From the NCBI RefSeq assembly GCF_959020145.1, contig NZ_CAUEQY010000049.1:1-6815 (forward strand): a stretch of 6,815 nt of DNA, in the 5' to 3' direction. Source of the stretch: an uncultured Bifidobacterium sp. Lineage in GTDB: Bacteria; Actinomycetota; Actinomycetes; Actinomycetales; Bifidobacteriaceae. A model generated the notes under the pieces. That model did no database searches. It had not been told where the DNA came from and worked only from the letters and a program-made list of their open reading frames with translations. The position numbers and the translations under genes were made by a program. Positions 1-4,351 of this stretch are shown here, piece by piece (the stretch's first letter is position 1; each line of letters begins with the position of its first letter).

Positions 1-1
1 C

Positions 2-550
2 CAACAATTGGTGTGGAACGCCATGTATGCGAAGCTCAAAGGTTCAGGCGAATCCCAGGCCGCCTATGCGGAAAAGCTGGAAGACGACGATGCGGTCATG
101 AAAGCCGTGAGCTGCGCGCACATGGCGGAAAGCTTCAAATTCGACCTGATGGGCGCGGTGGTCGCGCTGATAGTGGCGCTCGCGGGCGGGCTCGCGCTCG
201 TGGTGTTGTTCACGCTCGCCAACACCAACGTGTCAGAACGTGAACGCGAGATGGCCACGCTCAAGGTGCTCGGATTCTTCGACAAAGAGGTTCACCACTA
301 TGTGAACCGTGAAATGATGGTGCTCACCATGATGGGCGTGGTGCTGGGCTTGCCGCTCGGACGTTTCGTCGGCGGATTGCTGACGGCCGCGTTGAACATG
401 CCCGCACTGTATTTCGAAGTGGAATGCAAGCCGTTGAGCTATGTGATTGCGGCCGGCGCGACCATGGCTTTCGCGCTGCTCGTGCAGTTGTTCGTGAATC
501 CGGTGTTGGATCGTATCGACCCGATTAGTTCGCTCAAATCCGTCGAATAG
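2..550 (+). CDS. FtsX/MacB-like ABC transporter permease, C-terminal part (5' truncated by window edge)
   Basis: The frame is open to the first bases of the window, so the true start lies upstream and only about 182 C-terminal residues are visible. The segment begins with an extracytoplasmic stretch, followed by a long hydrophobic helix (DLMGAVVALIVALAGG and onward). Next comes the family signature ANTNVSEREREMATLKVLGF, a cytoplasmic loop typical of FtsX/MacB_PCD permeases. Two more hydrophobic segments follow (around MMVLTMMGVVLGLPLG and YVIAAGATMAFALLVQ), and the protein ends in the usual RIDPISSLKSVE tail, where a PxxxLxxxE pattern is characteristic. Known for the family: such permeases pair with an ATPase to move or extract lipids, lipoproteins or peptides, or to signal at the membrane. 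The substrate cannot be told from this fragment. The partner ATPase is presumably upstream, outside the window. The gene converges on the antiporter at 671-2167. Confidence 0.9.
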   Translation, partial: QQLVWNAMYAKLKGSGESQAAYAEKLEDDDAVMKAVSCAHMAESFKFDLMGAVVALIVALAGGLALVVLFTLANTNVSEREREMATLKVLGFFDKEVHHYVNREMMVLTMMGVVLGLPLGRFVGGLLTAALNMPALYFEVECKPLSYVIAAGATMAFALLVQLFVNPVLDRIDPISSLKSVE

Positions 551-556
551 GCGCAT

Positions 557-594
557 GTCTGAATGTCCGATTCTCCAGAATCGGACATTCAGAC
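557..594. repeat. Perfect 18-bp inverted repeat in convergent intergenic gap; possible bidirectional terminator
   Basis: Positions 557-574 are the exact reverse complement of 577-594, with CC at the centre; the core half-sites are TGTCCGATTCT and AGAATCGGACA. It starts 6 nt after the permease stop codon and lies between two genes that point at each other, the classic place for a shared terminator. There is no T-run on either side, so it is not a textbook intrinsic terminator. Related palindromes occur at 615-638 and inside the sortase gene at 3373-3396 and 3423-3448, which points to a dispersed repeat family. Confidence 0.8.
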
Positions 595-614
595 GGGTAA
601 AAGTGCGTTACGGT

Positions 615-638
615 TGTCCGTTTCTCCAGAATCGGACA
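615..638. repeat. Second, imperfect copy of the TGTCCG...CGGACA palindrome
   Basis: This palindrome has TGTCCG / CGGACA outer arms and TTCT / AGAA inner arms with one T-T mismatch (621 against 632). Its core begins exactly 51 nt after the core of the first copy (564 to 615). The spacer 588-614 carries CGGGTAAAAGTG, close to CGGGTGAAAGTG in the equivalent spacer inside the sortase gene. It may help terminate transcription of the antiporter gene, whose stop codon lies 33 nt away, but that role is inferred. Confidence 0.75.
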
Positions 639-670
639 CTTAGAGTGCCGGAAAGGCTCGGATTCGCGTT

Positions 671-2167
671 TCAGTTCTTCGGATAACGGTAGTTGTGTGG
701 CAGTTGCGTGGTGAGCTGCGGGTCCAGGCCGAGTTCCTTCAACTGCCGGTCGATTTCGCGGCGCGCACGTTTCACAAGTTCGGCTCGATATTCATCGTCA
801 TGTCCGGCATTGCTATGTGCCGCATCGCCATGTCCCATCGTTCCCATCTTCTCCAGTGCGTCCAATGTTTCCGCCATACGCTTGAGCCGGTCCTGATGGT
901 GCAGCAGCGCACGCACCTGCGCATGTTCGTGCACGATCGTCCGCCAATCGGATGGTGTGTGTGCAATCTCCCGAACCGCGGTGACCGGATGTACGTCGGC
1001 CACCTGATATGTGATCGAGCCAAGCAGCGGCATTAGGAACACCGTAATCGCGCCGGCTGCGACCAGTGTTGACGCGGTGTCGCCTTGCATGGTGCCGACC
1101 TTCACCGCCAGTGACGTGACGGCGACGATGATCGGCAGCGCGGTCGTGCAATACAGCGCTACGGTGACGCGATGATGCGATGACAGCGGATTCTCGCGTT
1201 TGTCGAGCGATAGCGCAACATATACGGGCACCGCGCGAATCAGCATGAGCATTACGATGAACGCGACGAGCAGCGCGGGTCGGCCTGCCACGGCGCGCAC
1301 GTTGATCGCGGCTCCTGACACCACGAAAAACACAGGAATAAGGAATCCGTAGCCGACGCCTTCCAGCTTCATTTCCAGCGACTTGCTGCCGTCGGGGATG
1401 ATGTAACGCAGGATGAAGCCTGCGGCGAACGCGCCGAGCACCGCGTCAAGTTCGAACAGTGCGGAAATGGTGACAAGGAAGATGAGCAGGAATGTGGTCA
1501 GTCGCATGAGCGTTTGCGATGACGTGTTCGCGTTTTCCGTAAGGAAACGGTACAGGCGATGGCCGGTTTTCAGTGCTTTCGTAGGTAGCATCGCGCACAG
1601 TAGGCAGATGGCGAGGAACGCGCCGAGCACGAGCATGGTCTGCCAGCCGGTTCGGGTGGATAGCAGGATGGCCATGGCGAGGATTGGGCCGAGTTCGCCC
1701 CACGTTCCGTACGAGATGATGGCGTCGCCGATGGGGGTGCCTTCGAGGTTGCGTTCCTTGAGAATCGGCATGAGTGTGCCGAGAGCGGTGGTGGTAAGTG
1801 CTATTACCGTGGCGATGCCGTTGATGCCTTGCTTTGCGAAGAATGGAAGCAGGGTCACGACGAGTCCGGCGAGCCCCAAGGTGATGATCCATGTGACAAG
1901 GCCGACTTTGCCTTGATGTCCGGCGAGTCGTTTCGGGTCGATTTCATAGCCGGCGAGCAGGAATAGGAACGCCATGCCGAGCTCGCTCAAGAGTTTCACG
2001 GCGTCGTTCACCTCGATTACGCCCAGTCCGTACGGACCGAGTGCGGCTCCGGTGACGAGCAGCAGCACAGTTTGTGGAATGAACCTTCCTGGAATCAGCT
2101 GCGCCACAATCGGGCTGACGGCCGCCACCGCCATGATGATAGTCAATGAAACGAGCTCTTGCGTCAT
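671..2167 (-). CDS. CPA2-family monovalent cation:proton antiporter (Na+/H+ or K+/H+ exchanger)
   Basis: This is a 498-residue membrane protein with about 11-12 hydrophobic helices in residues 1-390 and a cytoplasmic tail of about 110 residues. Family features visible in order: PQTVLLLVTGAALGP (31-45), GMAFLFLLAGYEID (64-77), LTTTALGTLMPILKE (124-138), the ion-site helix YGTWGELGPILAMAILLS (153-170), the LxxxLGAFAAGFILR motif (240-254) and GFLIPVFFVVSGAAIN (274-289). Known for the family: it exchanges Na+ or K+ for protons across the membrane for pH and ion homeostasis. Where many members have an Asp-containing ND/DD/QD site, this one has Gly157-Glu158. No TrkA-N/RCK domain follows; instead the tail is charged and locally His-rich (GHGDAAHSNAGHDD, about 446-459). 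The ATG at 2167 has no clear Shine-Dalgarno, and a promoter is placed to give a leaderless message. Ion specificity cannot be read from the sequence. Confidence 0.93.
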   Translation of the reverse strand: MTQELVSLTIIMAVAAVSPIVAQLIPGRFIPQTVLLLVTGAALGPYGLGVIEVNDAVKLLSELGMAFLFLLAGYEIDPKRLAGHQGKVGLVTWIITLGLAGLVVTLLPFFAKQGINGIATVIALTTTALGTLMPILKERNLEGTPIGDAIISYGTWGELGPILAMAILLSTRTGWQTMLVLGAFLAICLLCAMLPTKALKTGHRLYRFLTENANTSSQTLMRLTTFLLIFLVTISALFELDAVLGAFAAGFILRYIIPDGSKSLEMKLEGVGYGFLIPVFFVVSGAAINVRAVAGRPALLVAFIVMLMLIRAVPVYVALSLDKRENPLSSHHRVTVALYCTTALPIIVAVTSLAVKVGTMQGDTASTLVAAGAITVFLMPLLGSITYQVADVHPVTAVREIAHTPSDWRTIVHEHAQVRALLHHQDRLKRMAETLDALEKMGTMGHGDAAHSNAGHDDEYRAELVKRARREIDRQLKELGLDPQLTTQLPHNYRYPKN

Positions 2168-2173
2168 GTTTCT

Positions 2174-2203
2174 AGCCTAGTGAGTCTGCATGACGGTGTT
2201 CAA
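2174..2203 (-). promoter_or_regulatory. Candidate promoter of the antiporter gene, predicted leaderless
   Basis: On the - strand TTGAAC (2203-2198) matches the -35 consensus at 4 of 6 positions and TAGGCT (2179-2174) fits the actinobacterial TAnnnT -10 pattern, with an 18-nt spacer. The usual start of transcription about 7 nt downstream of the -10 falls on or next to the A of the ATG at 2167. This agrees with the absence of a good Shine-Dalgarno in front of that ATG. It is a pattern match only. Confidence 0.45.
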
Positions 2204-2212
2204 GGACGTGAT

Positions 2213-2244
2213 GCCCCATGATGAGCCAAAGGGCACTCTGGGGC
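2213..2244. repeat. Short inverted repeat GCCCCA / TGGGGC upstream of the G tract
   Basis: The 6-bp arms lie at 2213-2218 and 2239-2244 around a 20-nt interior that itself contains GCC/GGC pairing. It lies between the antiporter promoter and the poly-G tract, so it could be an operator for the divergent promoters or a chance stem. The arms are too short to be more definite. Confidence 0.25.
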
Positions 2245-2269
2245 AAGGTTAAGTTTTTGTAAATTTTAT

Positions 2270-2281
2270 GGGGGGGGGGGG
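2270..2281 (+). promoter_or_regulatory. G12 homopolymer, candidate phase-variation switch upstream of the pilus genes
   Basis: Twelve consecutive G residues follow an AT-rich stretch (TTTTTGTAAATTTTAT) and precede TAATTCTATG. A run this long is prone to replication slippage. It lies about 180 nt before the first gene of the pilus locus, outside any convincing coding sequence. Two mechanisms fit. First, the tract sets the spacing of a promoter: TTGTAA at 2257-2262 as -35 and TAATTC or TTCTAT at 2282-2290 as -10 give a spacer of 19 or 22 nt, which loss of G residues would bring nearer 17. Second, it sets the phase of a short upstream reading frame that begins ATG-G at 2268. Slippery G tracts that switch sortase-dependent pili ON and OFF are known in bifidobacteria, which supports a regulatory role. 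The exact mechanism here is inferred. Confidence 0.7.
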
Positions 2282-2450
2282 TAATTCTATGAGCGTTACT
2301 ATCTGTGCAAAATGGCGGAACTGTTTTGTTTTGAAGATGGAACTCCTTCTTTTCATTGGGGGGAAGGGTGGGCTTTATTCGAGGGTTTTAACGAGGGTGC
2401 CAATGGGAAAGCTCCGATACGATTCTGAACCAAGCTGTTTAGGCAATATA

Positions 2451-2459
2451 GGGGGAGGG
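2451..2459 (+). promoter_or_regulatory. Strong ribosome binding site for the HTH gene
   Basis: GGGGGAGGG ends 4 nt before the ATG at 2464 and contains GGGAGGG, a strong anti-16S match. It supports 2464 as the start of the HTH gene. Confidence 0.75.
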
Positions 2460-2463
2460 AAGA

Positions 2464-2925
2464 ATGGTTGATGGAAAATTCACCGCAAAGGAGCGCGCGT
2501 ATTTGGCCAGCCTTCCCGCAGTGGAAAGCGTGAGCGCGTCGCATATCCGGTATGCCGACAGTTTCCGCATCGAAGTCATGTGCAGATACAATGCGGGCGA
2601 ATCGCCGGCCGCCATCTTCCGCGAGGCGGGTCTCGACCCGAAACTCATCGGATACAAACGCATTGAGCGGTGCATTGCACGCTGGAAAAAGCAGGAGGAA
2701 CGAGACCGCCGCAACAGCAAGCGGGTGGACCGCGACGACCTGCGCGTCATTCGGCATCATGATCTTATGCGCGATGATGCGCAATCGTCGGCAACGGAAT
2801 CGCAGGATGCGCTTTCGAAGCTCGCCCAAGCGCAACTCATCATCAACCAATGCGACGAATTGATCGCGAAACAGGCGTTGCGCATCGACGAACTGGAACG
2901 TGTGCTGCGAAAGCTTGTCGGGTGA
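2464..2925 (+). CDS. Small HTH-domain protein with C-terminal coiled coil, at the head of the pilus locus
   Basis: This is a 153-residue soluble protein. Residues about 27-75 (RYADSFRIEVMCRYNAGESP, then AAIFREAGLDPKLIGYKRIERCIARWKK) resemble the helix-turn-helix found in OrfA-type transposase subunits and in stand-alone HTH proteins of Gram-positive bacteria: a helix, an NAGESPAAIFREAG turn, and a basic recognition helix ending in RW. Residues about 76-100 are very charged (EERDRRNSKRVDRDD). Residues about 110-153 form a likely coiled coil (LAQAQLIINQCDELIAKQALRIDELERVLRKL) that could mediate dimerisation. No DDE catalytic domain follows, so it is not a complete transposase. The start is supported by GGGAGGG just upstream, and the stop overlaps a GTG start of the sortase gene by 4 nt (GTGA at 2922-2925). 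A role as regulator of the pilus genes is inferred from position and fold; descent from an IS3-like OrfA is an alternative. Confidence 0.8.
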   Translation: MVDGKFTAKERAYLASLPAVESVSASHIRYADSFRIEVMCRYNAGESPAAIFREAGLDPKLIGYKRIERCIARWKKQEERDRRNSKRVDRDDLRVIRHHDLMRDDAQSSATESQDALSKLAQAQLIINQCDELIAKQALRIDELERVLRKLVG

Positions 2926-4100
2926 CGGCACGGTTGCGTGAGATGGAGGAAACGGCGGAATGGCATGACGGTCGTTGGCCGTCACCCGAAGAGGCTCCGA
3001 TGGGTGGTCGACTTTCGTTGGAAAGTCGCTTTCCGTCGTTCGAAGAGGCGATTGACGTTGCCGACGAAATGCGTCAACGACGTCACGCTCGCGGCAAAAC
3101 GCTGGCGATGCGTGCGATTGCGGCGCTGTTGATTGTCGCTGCGATCTGTATTGGCGGTTTTCCGGCGATGTTGCAGTATCGGTCGGCGCGTGATCTGTCG
3201 GGAACGTCGGTAAGATCCGCGCAGACGGTTGCGGGCTGGCCGTATCCGCAGGCGGATGACGCGTTCGCCGCGGCCCAGGACTATAACAAGCGGCTTGCGG
3301 AATCCGGACAGCCGATTTTGGGTGAGGCGAAGGATCCGTTCGCTGATGTGCGCGGAGGATCGCGTGCCAGTGTGTCCGATTCTGGTGAATCGGACAATGA
3401 AGCGGGTGAAAGTGGACCACAGTTGTCCGATTCTGGTGAATCGGACAATCAGAGTGGTGCGGGTACAGGCGCGGACGCCGGTTCCGCAAGCGCCAGTTCG
3501 GCGGACGCGGAGTACCGGAGTCTGTTGGATTCCGGCGGTGGCGTGATGGGTACGATTCGCATTCCGAAAATTTCCGTGAGACTGCCGATCTACCATGGCA
3601 CCTCCGAATCGGCGCTCGCTTCGGGCGCGGGCCACCTGTACGGCAGCAGCCTGCCAGTCGGCGGCAAGAGCACGCATGCGGTGCTCACCGGGCATCGCGG
3701 ACTGGTCGAGGCGGCCATGTTCACGCGGCTCGATGAAATGCGTGTCGGCGACTACTTCTACATCGAAGTGATGGGTCGAACGCTCGGCTATCAGGTGGAC
3801 CGTATCACGGTGATCGAGCCGAACGACACGTCGCAGCTGAAAATCGTGCCTGGTGAGGATCGCGTGACCCTGATGACCTGCACGCCGTATGGCGTCAACA
3901 CGCACCGTCTGCTGGTTTCGGCCACACATTCCGCCATTCCAGATGAGATTCCCGCCGAAAACGACGCGGTGAAGGATGCCCGCGCGATTGGTGCGATCAC
4001 AGGTATTGCGACTCTCGTAGTGGGCGCGTTGTTGGTTTGGTTGCGACGCAAGCCGTGGCATATTCGCAGGCATGCTGCTTGGTGGCCGAAGCGTGGCTGA
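2922..4100 (+). CDS. Class C (pilin-polymerising) sortase with an inserted repeat-derived linker
   Basis: From the GTG at 2922 this is a 392-residue membrane-bound cysteine transpeptidase. In order: an acidic cytoplasmic N-terminus, a helix at about 61-84 (LAMRAIAALLIVAAICIGG), the lid motif D138-P139-F140 typical of pilin sortases, a Ser/Asp/Glu linker at about 151-180 made of two 17-residue repeats beginning SDSGESDN, the catalytic barrel from MGTIRIPKI, His258 in LTGHRGL, Cys320 in TLMTCTPYG, Arg329 in NTHRLL, and a C-terminal helix with a basic tail (TLVVGALLVWLRRKPW). All three catalytic residues are present. Known for class C: it cleaves LPXTG-type signals between T and G and joins the subunit to a pilin lysine. 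The likely substrate is the LPLTG protein encoded at 4352-6779. The start is uncertain: GTG 2922 overlaps the previous stop by 4 nt and suggests coupling; ATG 2943 and ATG 3000 (GAAGAGG 5 nt upstream) are alternatives. The same GAAGAGG recurs at 3042-3048 as part of a coding duplication, which weakens the 3000 option. Confidence 0.93.
   Translation: MTARLREMEETAEWHDGRWPSPEEAPMGGRLSLESRFPSFEEAIDVADEMRQRRHARGKTLAMRAIAALLIVAAICIGGFPAMLQYRSARDLSGTSVRSAQTVAGWPYPQADDAFAAAQDYNKRLAESGQPILGEAKDPFADVRGGSRASVSDSGESDNEAGESGPQLSDSGESDNQSGAGTGADAGSASASSADAEYRSLLDSGGGVMGTIRIPKISVRLPIYHGTSESALASGAGHLYGSSLPVGGKSTHAVLTGHRGLVEAAMFTRLDEMRVGDYFYIEVMGRTLGYQVDRITVIEPNDTSQLKIVPGEDRVTLMTCTPYGVNTHRLLVSATHSAIPDEIPAENDAVKDARAIGAITGIATLVVGALLVWLRRKPWHIRRHAAWWPKRG
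2966..3033 (+). repeat. Hairpin-rich 5' end of the sortase gene with an in-frame duplication
   Basis: TGACGG (2966-2971) pairs with CCGTCA (2979-2984). CGACTTTC (3009-3016) pairs with GAAAGTCG (3021-3028) around a GTTG loop. GAAAG (3021-3025) can instead pair with CTTTC (3029-3033), so the last two structures are mutually exclusive. The same stretch encodes two related peptides 18 codons apart, GRWPSPEEAP and SRFPSFEEAI. The arms are seen directly; any control of translation is inferred. Confidence 0.5.
3373..3396. repeat. Palindrome inside the sortase gene, copy 1
   Basis: TGTCCGATTC and GAATCGGACA form perfect 10-bp arms around TGGT. The arms match those of the intergenic palindrome at 557-594; only the central bases differ. 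Read in the sortase frame it gives SDSGESDN. It begins exactly 51 nt (17 codons) before copy 2. Confidence 0.85.
3423..3448. repeat. Palindrome inside the sortase gene, copy 2
   Basis: TTGTCCGATTC and GAATCGGACAA form perfect 11-bp arms around TGGT; 24 of the bases are identical to copy 1. In frame it encodes LSDSGESDN. The spacer between the copies (3397-3423) matches the intergenic spacer 588-614 at 17 of 27 positions, including CGGGT and AAAGTG at the same offsets. Confidence 0.85.
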
Positions 4101-4351
4101 TTCGGTTACATTTGCGTGAATAATCGCGCTTTTCGCACGTTTTTCCTTTTGTGATGTCGGGTGATTGCGCCGTAGGAAATGTGTTGCAGGGATTTTGTTG
4201 TTGCGCTGTTGCCAAACCCCGACTTTCCCGCACGTAGGGTGTGCGCGCGATTGTTTGATTTCCTTTAGTTTTCAGGGTTGAAGCAGTGTCGGATTGCTCC
4301 AGGCGAGTCAGTGGCGCGATTCGATGAGAGACGTGAATTAAGGGGATGCAT
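4101..4351 (+). other. Gene-free leader between sortase and pilin
   Basis: No convincing reading frame is present. The first part is pyrimidine-rich on the + strand (CGCACGTTTTTCCTTTT near 4135-4150), where a weak terminator is possible but no good stem was found. A 5-bp hairpin CGCAC / GTGCG lies at 4229-4245. TTGCCA (4209-4214) is a good -35 match and TAGGGT (4235-4240) fits TAnnnT, but their 20-nt spacer is long, so a separate pilin promoter is only possible. Confidence 0.4.
4340..4346 (+). promoter_or_regulatory. Ribosome binding site that sets the pilin start at 4352
   Basis: AAGGGGA ends 5 nt before the ATG at 4352. The in-frame ATG at 4346 overlaps this sequence, so 4352 is the better start. 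Confidence 0.65.

Larger units (their letters stand above)
2268..2471 (+). other. Short reading frame across the G tract, doubtful as a gene; otherwise gene-free G-rich leader
   Basis: With twelve G residues, an ATG at 2268 opens 67 codons that end at TGA 2469-2471, just inside the start of the HTH gene (ATG 2464). With one G more the frame meets TAA directly after the tract. With one G fewer it meets TGA a few codons later. The arrangement resembles translational coupling that could be switched by tract length. Against a real gene: no ribosome binding site precedes 2268, and the predicted peptide has no recognisable features. An internal ATG at 2289 has the G tract itself as an SD-like sequence 7 nt upstream. 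The same region is rich in G runs on the + strand (2358-2363, 2366-2368, 2370-2372, 2451-2459). Confidence 0.2.

Noticed and set aside
563..643. Mini reading frame of 26 codons in the convergent intergenic gap
   Set aside because: It has no ribosome binding site and lies wholly within the palindromic repeat; it is better explained by the repeat than by a gene.
2358..2396. G-quadruplex in the leader of the HTH gene
   Set aside because: The G runs are suggestive, but the fourth run is reached only through a 10-nt loop, so the standard motif is not met.
3373..3448. CRISPR array
   Set aside because: There are only two repeats, both perfect palindromes, in frame inside a gene; no array or cas gene is present.
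2353..3489. Long - strand frame opposite the HTH gene and the sortase N-terminus
   Set aside because: It is Pro/Arg/His-rich low-complexity sequence with no start signal, and it runs antisense to two supported genes.
2982..4073. Long open frame on the - strand opposite the sortase
   Set aside because: Its product is Arg/His-rich with no recognisable domain. It is a by-product of the high-GC codon use of the sortase, whose catalytic motifs are clear.
4112..4150. Intrinsic terminator after the sortase gene
   Set aside because: A T-rich stretch is present, but only a 4-bp CGTG/CACG stem with a long loop could be found.
4287..4302. Partial resemblance to a half-site of the dispersed palindrome (TGTCGGATTGCTCCAG) in the pilin leader
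   Set aside because: It differs by one substitution and one insertion, and the second arm is missing. This is within chance for a 15-nt match.
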